Source: Ensifer sp. PDNC004 (GTDB lineage Bacteria; Pseudomonadota; Alphaproteobacteria; Rhizobiales; Rhizobiaceae). From it: DNA of 64,000 nucleotides. Shown one piece after another: positions 57,234-64,000 of this stretch. Location: positions 3,498,501-3,562,500 of the forward strand of contig NZ_CP070353.1 in NCBI RefSeq assembly GCF_016919405.1, read 5' to 3'. Numbering within the stretch: position 1 is the stretch's first letter; the number at the start of each line of letters is the position of its first letter. The translations under genes and the position numbers were made by a program. The notes beneath the pieces were generated by a model that saw only the letters and a list, made by a program, of their open reading frames with translations, did no database searches and had not been told where the DNA came from.

Positions 57234-58259
57234 TCAGGCGGCCTTCTCGAGTTCCTTCTTCCACGTTCCCTTCGCCGCCAAGCTGCACATCTCGGCGCGA
57301 TGGGCAAAGGCGCGTTGGCCGGCGCCGATGTTGTCGGCCTTGCCGTGCCAGGCAGTCAGCGCTTCCTGCTGCAGGGCGCGGCCATAGGAGAAGGTGAGCT
57401 TCCAGGGCAGGTCGTGGCTGGCGTTCATTGCCGAGAGGTGGGCGGTCGCCTCCTCGGTCGACTGGCCGCCGGAGAGGAAGGCGATGCCCGGTACAGCCGA
57501 AGGCACCGTGCGCTTCAGTACCCGGATGGTGCGCTCGGCCACTTCGGCGACGGAGGCATTGCGGGCCTTCTTGCCGTCGATCACCATGCTTGGCTTCAGG
57601 ATCATGCCTTCGAGCTTGACGCGCATGGCCGCCAGTTCCTCGAAGGTGGTCCGCAGCGTCCACTCGGTCACCTGTTCGGAGCGATCGATCGAGTGGTCGC
57701 CCGGCGCGCCGTCCATCAGCACTTCCGGCTCGACGATCGGCACGATGCCGGCGTCCTGGCAAAGGGCGGCATAGCGGGCGAGCGCATGGGCATTGGCGCG
57801 CACCGCACCGGCGGTGGGCAGCGTATCGGAGATGGAGACGACGCCGCGCCACTTGGCAAAGCGTGCGCCGGCCTCGTGATATCTAGCCAGCCGCTGGGCA
57901 AGGCCGTCGAGCCCTTCGGTGATCGTTTCGGCCGGGAAGTTGGTCATCGGCTTGGCGCCCGCATCGACCTTGATGCCGGGGATCGCGCCGGCGGCCCGGA
58001 TGATGTCGACGAGCGGCGTGCCGTCGACCGCATGCTGGAACAGGGTTTCCTCGTAGAGGATGACGCCGGAGATGTATTTGCGCATCGCCTTTTCGGCGCG
58101 CAGCAGCATCTCGCGGTAATCGCGCCTGGAGGTCTCGGTGGATTCGAGGCCGATCGTATCGAAGCGCTTCTTGATCGTTGCCGTGGACTCGTCGGCGGCA
58201 AGCAGCCCGCGGCCATTGGCGACCATGGCGACGGCGATGTCTTCCAGTTTTTCCGTCAT
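57234..58259 (-). CDS. fbaB: Class I fructose-bisphosphate aldolase
   Basis: A 341-residue Schiff-base aldolase cleaving fructose-1,6-bisphosphate. It begins with the typical GRGLLAADESTATIKKRF and has the lysine-containing GMILKPSMV; VILYEETLFQ is also conserved. It is the last gene of the tkt-gap-DUF1089-pgk-fbaB row but is separated from pgk by 247 bp holding a large palindrome, so independent regulation is likely. Confidence 0.95.
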   Translation of the reverse strand: MTEKLEDIAVAMVANGRGLLAADESTATIKKRFDTIGLESTETSRRDYREMLLRAEKAMRKYISGVILYEETLFQHAVDGTPLVDIIRAAGAIPGIKVDAGAKPMTNFPAETITEGLDGLAQRLARYHEAGARFAKWRGVVSISDTLPTAGAVRANAHALARYAALCQDAGIVPIVEPEVLMDGAPGDHSIDRSEQVTEWTLRTTFEELAAMRVKLEGMILKPSMVIDGKKARNASVAEVAERTIRVLKRTVPSAVPGIAFLSGGQSTEEATAHLSAMNASHDLPWKLTFSYGRALQQEALTAWHGKADNIGAGQRAFAHRAEMCSLAAKGTWKKELEKAA

Positions 58260-58412
58260 GCTTTTTCTCTCCCTAGACAGCGCCGATCGTGAGGATCAGG
58301 CGAACACTGAAACAGTTGCAGGGCCGACGGTGCGCGGGGCAACCGCCACGCTCCCAACAGGAGCGCGAGTAACAGGTGAAATTGTCCAGGAAAATGGCGA
58401 GAAAATCGACTG

Positions 58413-58440
58413 AAACGATTTAAAATTTTTTTAATCGTTT
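58413..58440. promoter_or_regulatory. 28-bp near-perfect A+T-rich palindrome upstream of fbaB
   Basis: Arms AAACGATT (58413-58420) and AATCGTTT (58433-58440) flank an A/T-only centre that continues the symmetry with one mismatched pair. The same bases contain TTAA-N7-TTAA (58420-58434). The CG-containing arm TGAAACG recalls LacI-family operators. It is 154 bp from the fbaB ATG. A separate hairpin, CCGGCGCGTG / CACGCGCCGG (58467-58497), lies next to the pgk stop without a T run. Confidence 0.55.
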
Positions 58441-58506
58441 GAATAAATAAGGTTTTTTCTTGATTGCCGGCGCGTGAGAGTGCTTCCCACGCGCCGGTTG
58501 TATGTC

Positions 58507-59703
58507 TTACTTCTGCTTCAGGATATCGACGCCCGGGAGCGGCTTGCCTTCCATCCACTCCAGGAACGCGCCGCCGGCGGTCGAGACGTAGCTGAAATCG
58601 TCGGCGACTTCGGCATGGTTCAGCGCCGCGACGGTATCACCACCGCCGGCAACCGAGACCAGTGAACCCTGACGGGTGCGGGCAGCCGCATGCTTGGCAA
58701 CGGCAACGGTGGCCTTGTCGAAAGGCGCGATTTCGAAGGCGCCGAGCGGACCGTTCCAGACCAGCGTTTCGGCCTTGGAGATCCAGTCATTGACGGCCGC
58801 GATCGACTTCGGGCCGACGTCGAGAACCATGGCATCGGCCGGAATGGCGTTGATGTCGACCACTTCGTTGTCGGCGCCGGCCTTGAACTCGCGGGCAATG
58901 ACGCCGTCTTCCGGCAGCACGATGGCGCAGCCGGCCTTGTCGGCAGCGGCGATGATCGCCCGGGCGGTGTCGGCGAGGTCATGCTCGCAGAGCGACTTGC
59001 CGACATTGATGCCCTTGGCGGCGATGAAGGTGTTGGCCATGCCGCCGCCGATGACGAGCGCATCGACCTTTGTCACGAGGTTCTGCAACAGGTCGATCTT
59101 GGTCGAGACCTTGGCGCCGCCGACGATGGCAACGACCGGCCGCTTCGGCTGGCCGAGGCCCTTTTCCAGCGCTTCGAGTTCGGCCTGCATGGTGCGGCCG
59201 GCATAGGCCGGCAGGTGATGGGCAAGACCTTCCGTCGAGGCATGGGCGCGGTGGGCGGCCGAGAAGGCGTCGTTGACGTAGATGTCGCCATTGGCGGCAA
59301 GCGCCTTGACAAACTCGGCCTCGTTCTTTTCCTCGCCCTTGTGGAAGCGGGTGTTTTCCAAGAGCAGCACGTCGCCGTCGCTCATGTCGGCGATCGCGTT
59401 CTTGGCCTTGTCGCCGATGCAGTCGGCGCCGAAATGAACGCGCTGGTCGAGCACGTCCTCGACGGCCGGAGCGATCGTCTTCAGCGACATGTCGGCGACC
59501 GGTTCACCCTTCGGGCGGCCGAAATGGGCGAGCAGGATGACCTTGGCGCCCTTCTCGGACAGCTCGCGGATGGTCGGCGCGACGCGCTCGATGCGGGTCG
59601 CGTCGGTGACCACGCCGTCCTTGACCGGCACGTTGAGATCGACGCGCACCAGAACGCGCTTGCCGGCGATGTCGGTCAGATCGTCGAGGGTCTTGAAAGT
59701 CAT
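58507..59703 (-). CDS. pgk: Phosphoglycerate kinase
   Basis: A 398-residue enzyme transferring phosphate between 1,3-bisphosphoglycerate and ADP. It shows [25 protein letters not shown] and the C-terminal [18 protein letters not shown]-site motif. Its ATG overlaps the stop of the upstream DUF1089 gene (TGATG), so its translation is coupled to that gene. Confidence 0.97.
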   Translation of the reverse strand: MTFKTLDDLTDIAGKRVLVRVDLNVPVKDGVVTDATRIERVAPTIRELSEKGAKVILLAHFGRPKGEPVADMSLKTIAPAVEDVLDQRVHFGADCIGDKAKNAIADMSDGDVLLLENTRFHKGEEKNEAEFVKALAANGDIYVNDAFSAAHRAHASTEGLAHHLPAYAGRTMQAELEALEKGLGQPKRPVVAIVGGAKVSTKIDLLQNLVTKVDALVIGGGMANTFIAAKGINVGKSLCEHDLADTARAIIAAADKAGCAIVLPEDGVIAREFKAGADNEVVDINAIPADAMVLDVGPKSIAAVNDWISKAETLVWNGPLGAFEIAPFDKATVAVAKHAAARTRQGSLVSVAGGGDTVAALNHAEVADDFSYVSTAGGAFLEWMEGKPLPGVDILKQK

Positions 59704-60293
59704 CAGATAGTCTCCGGTGATAGTCTTTGGAAAAGGGTGGGGTAGTCGATGACGAGGCCGTCCTCGTCTACGGGCAGTTCCGCGGCAAAACTGCGGTCCT
59801 CGGCCTCGTAGCGATAGAGCCTGAAATCATCGAGGCAGGTGTAGTGCTGGCCGTCCACAACAGGCTGAAACGTGTCGAAGGGCACGTAGAGCATCTTCAG
59901 TCTGGCGGTGCCGGACTGGCTCACAAGCCCGAGGCGGCGGATCGGCAGCGTGTTGGTGAAGGGCGTTCCCGCGAGGTCGATATCGATACAGCCGTCGAAT
60001 TCGGGGAGGGGCGTGCCGCGTGCCGTTGCCCATTCGCCCGGAATGTCCGAGCGCAGGTGCAGGCTGCGGCCGTCTGTCGTGTCGACCATCAGCTTGCGCA
60101 CGTGCCAGCTGTCGTCGCAGTCGATCCGGTAGCGCGCGCCATAGGGCGTGCCGCCGCGGCTGCCGATCAGAACGCCGACGGCGCGGATGACCGCGCCGTC
60201 GGTGGTGTCGATTTTTGTCAGCGTCAGGTGTTCGAGCCCTTCCCCTTCCAGCGGACGCCAGCGGACCGTCGTTGAGGAGAGGGCGCGAAACAT
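59703..60293 (-). CDS. Putative glycolipid-binding (DUF1089) protein inside the glycolytic operon
   Basis: A 196-residue soluble protein starting [20 protein letters not shown], of the putative glycolipid-binding family (Pfam PF06475). It shows [38 protein letters not shown] and [11 protein letters not shown]. No enzymatic role is established. It lies 5 bp after gap and overlaps pgk by one base, so it is tightly embedded between two glycolytic genes. Start ATG 60293. Confidence 0.85.
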   Translation of the reverse strand: MFRALSSTTVRWRPLEGEGLEHLTLTKIDTTDGAVIRAVGVLIGSRGGTPYGARYRIDCDDSWHVRKLMVDTTDGRSLHLRSDIPGEWATARGTPLPEFDGCIDIDLAGTPFTNTLPIRRLGLVSQSGTARLKMLYVPFDTFQPVVDGQHYTCLDDFRLYRYEAEDRSFAAELPVDEDGLVIDYPTLFQRLSPETI

Positions 60294-60298
60294 CTGTC

Positions 60299-61309
60299 TT
60301 AGATGAGCTTGGCGAACGCGACCGCCGTGTCGGCCATGCGGTTCGAGAAGCCCCACTCGTTGTCGTACCAGGTGAGGATACGCACGAAGTTGCCTTCGAC
60401 GACCTTGGTCTGGTCGATCGCGAAGATCGAGGAGTGGCTGTCATGGTTGAAGTCGCGCGAAACGAGCGGCTCTTCCGTGTAGCCCAGAACGCCCTTGAGC
60501 GCGCCGTTGGAGGCGGCCTTGATGGCGTTGGTGATTTCCTCGACCGAGGTGTTGCGCTTGGCGACGAACTTGAAGTCGACGACGGAGACGTTCGGGGTCG
60601 GGACGCGGATCGACGTGCCGTCGAGCTTGCCCTTCAGTTCCGGCAGAACCAGGCCAACGGCCTTGGCGGCACCGGTCGAGGTCGGGATCATCGACAGAGC
60701 GGCAGCGCGGGCGCGGTACAGATCCTTGTGCATCTGGTCGAGCGACGGCTGGTCGTTGGTGTAGGAGTGGATCGTGGTCATGAAGCCGTGGCTGATGCCG
60801 ATGGTATCGTTCAGGACCTTGACGACCGGAACCAGGCAGTTCGTCGTGCAGGATGCGTTGGAGATGACCAGGTGGTCCTTGGTCAGCTGGTCGTGGTTGA
60901 CACCGTAGACGACCGTCAGGTCGGCGCCGTCGGCCGGGGCCGAGACGATGACGCGCTTGGCGCCGGCCGTCAGGTGGGCTGCAGCCTTGTCGCGCGCGGT
61001 GAAGATGCCGGTGCATTCCATCGCGATGTCGATGCCGAGTTCCTTGTGCGGCAGCGTTGCCGGATCCTTGATCGCGGTCACCTTGATCGGCTTGCCGCCG
61101 TTGATGGTGATCGTGTCGCCTTCGACCTTGACCTCGGCCGGGAAGCGACCGTGGATCGAGTCATAGCGCAGCAGGTGAGCGTTGGTCTCAACGGGGCCGA
61201 GGTCGTTGATCGCAACGACTTCGATGTCGGTGCGGCCGGATTCGACGATGGCGCGGAGCACGTTGCGGCCGATGCGGCCAAAACCGTTGATGGCGACTTT
61301 CACTGTCAT
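60299..61309 (-). CDS. gap: Glyceraldehyde-3-phosphate dehydrogenase
   Basis: A 336-residue NAD-dependent enzyme. The Rossmann start [17 protein letters not shown] and the catalytic Cys in [10 protein letters not shown] are plain. ATG 61309 is chosen (GGGAGAG upstream); frame extension to 61357 passes through the terminator stem and is rejected. A strong intrinsic terminator separates it from tkt, see that entry. Confidence 0.97.
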   Translation of the reverse strand: MTVKVAINGFGRIGRNVLRAIVESGRTDIEVVAINDLGPVETNAHLLRYDSIHGRFPAEVKVEGDTITINGGKPIKVTAIKDPATLPHKELGIDIAMECTGIFTARDKAAAHLTAGAKRVIVSAPADGADLTVVYGVNHDQLTKDHLVISNASCTTNCLVPVVKVLNDTIGISHGFMTTIHSYTNDQPSLDQMHKDLYRARAAALSMIPTSTGAAKAVGLVLPELKGKLDGTSIRVPTPNVSVVDFKFVAKRNTSVEEITNAIKAASNGALKGVLGYTEEPLVSRDFNHDSHSSIFAIDQTKVVEGNFVRILTWYDNEWGFSNRMADTAVAFAKLI

Positions 61310-61340
61310 GGGTCTCTCCCTGTCTGACTGACGTGGTACG

Positions 61341-61374
61341 AAAAAAGCGGGGCGCACCTTTCGGCGCGCCCCGC
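61341..61374 (-). terminator. Intrinsic terminator between tkt and gap
   Basis: The stem 61347-61358 pairs with 61363-61374 (core GCGGGGCGC / GCGCCCCGC, one mismatch), with a 4-nt loop and a minus-strand run of six T. It lies in the 72 bp between tkt and gap, leaving about 30 bp before the gap ATG. Confidence 0.9.
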
Positions 61375-61381
61375 AGATTGA

Positions 61382-63364
61382 TCAGGCGAGCTTCGTTTCC
61401 GCGGCGGCAACCACCGCCTCAGGCGTGATGCCGAAGTGCTTGTAAAGCTCCTTATAGGGGCCGGAAGCGCCGAAGCTCGACATGCCGATGAAGGTGCCAT
61501 CGCTGCCGATGAAGTGATCCCAGCCCTGACGGATGCCGGCTTCGACGGCGATCTTGACCGGCGAGTTGCCGATGATCGCCTGCTGGTAGTCTTCGCTCTG
61601 CTCGGCGAAAAGCTCGAAGCAGGGAACGGAGACGACGCGGGTCGAGATGCCCTTGGCGGTCAGCGTCTGGCAGGCCTTGACGGCGATTTCGACTTCCGAG
61701 CCGGTGGCGAAGATCGTGACCTTGGCGTCGGCGGCCGAGATCAGGTCGTAGGCGCCGCGGGCGCACAGGTTCTCTTCTTCGTACTCGGTGCGAACGGCCA
61801 TCAGGTTCTGGCGCGTCAGCGCGATGCCGGACGGACGGTTGTGGCTTTCGAGCGCCAGCTGCCAGCACTCGGCCGTTTCCGTGGCGTCGGCCGGGCGGAA
61901 CATCAACAGGTTCGGGATGGCGCGCAGCGCTGCCATGTGCTCGACCGGCTGGTGCGTCGGGCCGTCTTCGCCAAGGCCGATGGAATCGTGCGTTAGCACG
62001 TGGATGACGCGGATGCCCATCAGGGCAGCCAGGCGGATCGACGGACGGCAGTAGTCCGAGAAGATCAGGAAGCCACCGGAATAGGGGATGACGCCGCCAT
62101 GCAGCGCCATGCCGTTCATGGCAGCGGCCATGCCGTGCTCGCGAACGCCCCAATGGATGTAGCGGCCGGAGAAGTCGTCAGGGGTGATCGACTTGGTCTG
62201 GCTCGTCTTGGTGTTGTTCGAGCCGGTCAGGTCAGCCGAGCCGCCGATGGTTTCGGCCAGAACGCCGTTGATGACTTCGAGCGCGTCCTCGGAAGCCTTG
62301 CGGGTTGCCGGCGACGGCTTGGTTTCGGCGAGCTTCTTCTTGTAGTCGTCGATGGCCGAGGAGAGGCGGCCTTCGAGTTCGCCGGAGAAGCGGCGAACGA
62401 ACTGGGCCTTCTTCTCGGCCTCGCTCTTTTCAAGACGGTCTTCCCACTCCTTGCGCGCCTTGGTGGAGCGCAGGCCGGCCAGACGCCAGGCGTCGAGCAC
62501 GTCGGAGGGAACGACGAAAGCTTCGGCTTCCCAGCCGAGCGCCTTGCGGGTGGCGGCGATTTCCTCGGCGCCGAGCGGCGAGCCGTGAACCTTGTGGGTG
62601 CCGGCCTTGTTCGGTGCGCCGAAACCGATCGTCGTCTTAGCCGCGATCATGGTCGGCTTGTCGGACTTCTGCGCCTGGTCGATCGCAGCGGCGATCGCGT
62701 CCGGATCATGGCCGTCGACGGCAATGGTGTTCCAGTTGGAGGCGCGGAAGCGGGCGTGCTGGTCGGTCGAGTCGGCGATCGAGATCGGGCCGTCGATCGA
62801 GATGTTGTTGTCGTCCCAGAAGACGATCAGCTTGTTGAGCTTCAGGTGGCCGGCGAGCGAAATCGCTTCCTGGCTGATGCCTTCCATGAGGCAGCCGTCA
62901 CCGGCGAGCACGTAGGTATAGTGCTCCATCAGGTCGGAGCCGAATTCGTCACGCAGCTTGCGCTCTGCGATCGCCATGCCGACGGCGTTGGCAATGCCCT
63001 GGCCGAGCGGACCGGTGGTCGTCTCGATGCCGGCGGCGTGGCCGTATTCCGGGTGGCCGGCGGTGCGGGCGCCGAGCTGGCGGAAGTTCTTGATCTCGTC
63101 GATGGAGATGTCTTCGTAGCCCGTCAAATAGAGCAGCGAATAGAGCAGCATCGAGCCGTGGCCGGCCGACAGCACGAAGCGGTCGCGGTTTGGCCAGGAC
63201 GGATTCTTGGGGTCAAAGCTCAGATAGCGCGTAAAGAGGACTGTCGCTATGTCGGCTGCACCCATGGGCAGGCCAGGGTGGCCGGAATTTGCCTTCTCGA
63301 CGGCATCCATGGAGAGGAAACGGATCGCATTTGCCATCCGGTCGTGTTTTTCGCGAGAGATCAT
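61382..63364 (-). CDS. tkt: Transketolase
   Basis: A 660-residue thiamine-diphosphate enzyme of the pentose-phosphate and Calvin pathways. Visible are the N-terminal [16 protein letters not shown], the diphosphate-binding [13 protein letters not shown], and the C-terminal-half [16 protein letters not shown]. Rhizobia often carry a second transketolase; which one this is cannot be told. Start ATG 63364. It is divergent from DUF4164. Confidence 0.96.
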   Translation of the reverse strand: MISREKHDRMANAIRFLSMDAVEKANSGHPGLPMGAADIATVLFTRYLSFDPKNPSWPNRDRFVLSAGHGSMLLYSLLYLTGYEDISIDEIKNFRQLGARTAGHPEYGHAAGIETTTGPLGQGIANAVGMAIAERKLRDEFGSDLMEHYTYVLAGDGCLMEGISQEAISLAGHLKLNKLIVFWDDNNISIDGPISIADSTDQHARFRASNWNTIAVDGHDPDAIAAAIDQAQKSDKPTMIAAKTTIGFGAPNKAGTHKVHGSPLGAEEIAATRKALGWEAEAFVVPSDVLDAWRLAGLRSTKARKEWEDRLEKSEAEKKAQFVRRFSGELEGRLSSAIDDYKKKLAETKPSPATRKASEDALEVINGVLAETIGGSADLTGSNNTKTSQTKSITPDDFSGRYIHWGVREHGMAAAMNGMALHGGVIPYSGGFLIFSDYCRPSIRLAALMGIRVIHVLTHDSIGLGEDGPTHQPVEHMAALRAIPNLLMFRPADATETAECWQLALESHNRPSGIALTRQNLMAVRTEYEEENLCARGAYDLISAADAKVTIFATGSEVEIAVKACQTLTAKGISTRVVSVPCFELFAEQSEDYQQAIIGNSPVKIAVEAGIRQGWDHFIGSDGTFIGMSSFGASGPYKELYKHFGITPEAVVAAAETKLA

Positions 63365-63714
63365 GACTGTTCCGTTTGCGTTCGGTGGTCAGGGAACGGT
63401 CTCTATCCTCCAAAGACCGCGCAAGAAGCGGCTGACACATAGCAGGTGCGCCGTGCGAGTCAACAAATACGGGCCTTCCGCGGCCATTTGACGGCAGGTT
63501 GCTCCGGCCCCCGCCGCGGTGCTTGTTCCGCAATGCAACAAGCCTACCGCACTGCCGTTGAAGAAAGCCGGCTACGCAATCCATCCACAGCTTCCGCTGT
63601 TGTTTGCCGTACTTGGCATTGTTGAGACTTACGTAATAGGTTTAAAAAAGATCGAGCCGAAGCGGCGGACGGGATTCGGGCGATTCGGCCTCATGGGCGA
63701 GGTATTCGGAACAC
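63365..63714. other. Divergent intergenic region between tkt and DUF4164-zapA
   Basis: A 350-bp gap without a supported gene. It holds the tkt promoter candidate (63436-63464). For the plus-strand genes only a weak pair, CTTGGC (63613-63618) with AATAGG 17 bp on, is visible, followed by an A-rich stretch. Confidence 0.45.
63436..63464 (-). promoter_or_regulatory. Candidate sigma-70 promoter of tkt
   Basis: On the minus strand GTTGAC, a 17-bp spacer, then TATGTG, preceded by CTGC (alternative -10 CTATGT with a shorter spacer). This fits the rhizobial CTTGAC-N17-CTATAT pattern reasonably. It is about 70 bp upstream of the tkt ATG. Confidence 0.5.
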
Positions 63715-63984
63715 ATGCCGGCAAAGACTGTCAAAGCGGCGATCGACGAACTGCGAAACGCAGTGCAATCCCTGGAGAATGCGATCGACGGTCGGTTTGA
63801 CAGGGAGCGGGACTTCAGCGAGTTCGAGGGCGAGGTGCGACGCGTCAACACCGACCGGTCGCGACTGGCGCAGGAACTCGATCAGTCGCAGTTCCGGGCA
63901 AACCGGCTCGAGGAGGTCAACCGTGAGGTTTCCCGTCGCCTCGTGACGGCGATGGAAACCATTCGGGCGGTGCTCGACCGCTAG
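63715..63984 (+). CDS. DUF4164 family protein
   Basis: An 89-residue helical protein starting MPAKTVKAAIDELRNAVQSL, rich in Glu/Arg heptads (FEGEVRRVNTDRSRLAQELDQSQFRANRLEEV). DUF4164 proteins usually precede zapA in Rhizobiales and may act with FtsZ-ring factors; that is inference from gene order. GCGAGG lies upstream of the ATG. Confidence 0.85.
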   Translation: MPAKTVKAAIDELRNAVQSLENAIDGRFDRERDFSEFEGEVRRVNTDRSRLAQELDQSQFRANRLEEVNREVSRRLVTAMETIRAVLDR

Positions 63985-63995
63985 GAACAAGCGAC

Positions 63996-64000
63996 ATGGC
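63996..64000 (+). CDS. zapA: Probable start of zapA, cut by the window end
   Basis: Only ATGGC is present, 12 bp after the DUF4164 stop, with AGGAACAA upstream. The call rests on the conserved DUF4164-zapA order in rhizobia that I recall, not on sequence. Confidence 0.35.

Overview
The window is chromosomal DNA of a high-GC alphaproteobacterium, most likely Rhizobiaceae of the Ensifer/Sinorhizobium group. Reasons: homospermidine synthase, an Omp10-type lipoprotein, GapR, DUF1465/DUF1192/DUF4164 small proteins, zinc-free L31 and L36, and a gene order (gltBD ... galU ... hemH ... hss ... pabBC-pepF-tacA ... pyk, and later tkt-gap-pgk-fbaB) that I recall from the Sinorhizobium meliloti chromosome. 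The genus assignment is from memory, not from a search. No transposase, integrase, tRNA, rRNA or CRISPR array was seen. It reads as core housekeeping sequence with a few decayed genes.

Layout. 1-4.8 kb: glutamate synthase gltB (5' end outside the window) and gltD. 4.9-13 kb: an SGNH hydrolase, a lytic transglycosylase, galU, a beta-barrel porin, the qmcA-nfeD membrane pair and hemH. 13-18.4 kb: LysM 5'-nucleotidase, Omp10-like lipoprotein, homospermidine synthase and a DUF3445 haem protein. 18.5-25 kb: a diguanylate cyclase, folate genes pabB-pabC, pepF and the sigma-54 activator tacA. 25-31 kb: a DUF882 M15-like peptidase behind a dense set of DNA dyads, gapR, DUF1244 with N-formylglutamate amidohydrolase, DUF1036 coupled to pykA, and a frameshifted NTF2-like remnant. 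31-36 kb: TPR / transglutaminase-like / hydrolase genes, rpmJ, and ydcH-purE-purK. 36-45 kb: an ArsR regulator, a TauE permease, thiE, a Sel1 protein, an inositol-phosphatase family protein, a MotA/MotB-like non-flagellar pair, a flavoprotein and a TctC binding protein. 46-56 kb: an ABC exporter, rpmE, a gene split by a stop codon, DUF1465, DUF1192-MFS, an adenylate cyclase, and a DHA2 MFS pump with divergent TetR. 56-64 kb: PhzF, then the central-carbon cluster tkt-gap-DUF1089-pgk-fbaB on the minus strand, then divergent DUF4164 and the first bases of a probable zapA.

How the genes fit together. Central carbon and nitrogen metabolism (gltBD, pykA, tkt, gap, pgk, fbaB, purEK, pabBC, hemH, thiE) lies among envelope functions (transglycosylase, porin, DUF882, MotAB-like pair, QmcA/NfeD) and alphaproteobacterial cell-cycle or nucleoid proteins (TacA, GapR, a possible ZapA). 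Most operons end in clear intrinsic terminators, which help assign direction.

The strongest unexplained signals are in non-coding DNA. Two TTAA-N7-TTAA motifs (the CtrA half-site arrangement) lie in one 354-bp gap before the DUF1465 gene. A perfect 22-bp palindrome lies before the inositol-phosphatase gene. A near-perfect 28-bp A+T palindrome lies between pgk and fbaB. A nested set of four dyads covers the promoter and leader of the DUF882 gene. I found no convincing wholly new multi-gene system. The best candidate for under-described biology is the MotA/MotB-like pair with a long coiled coil.
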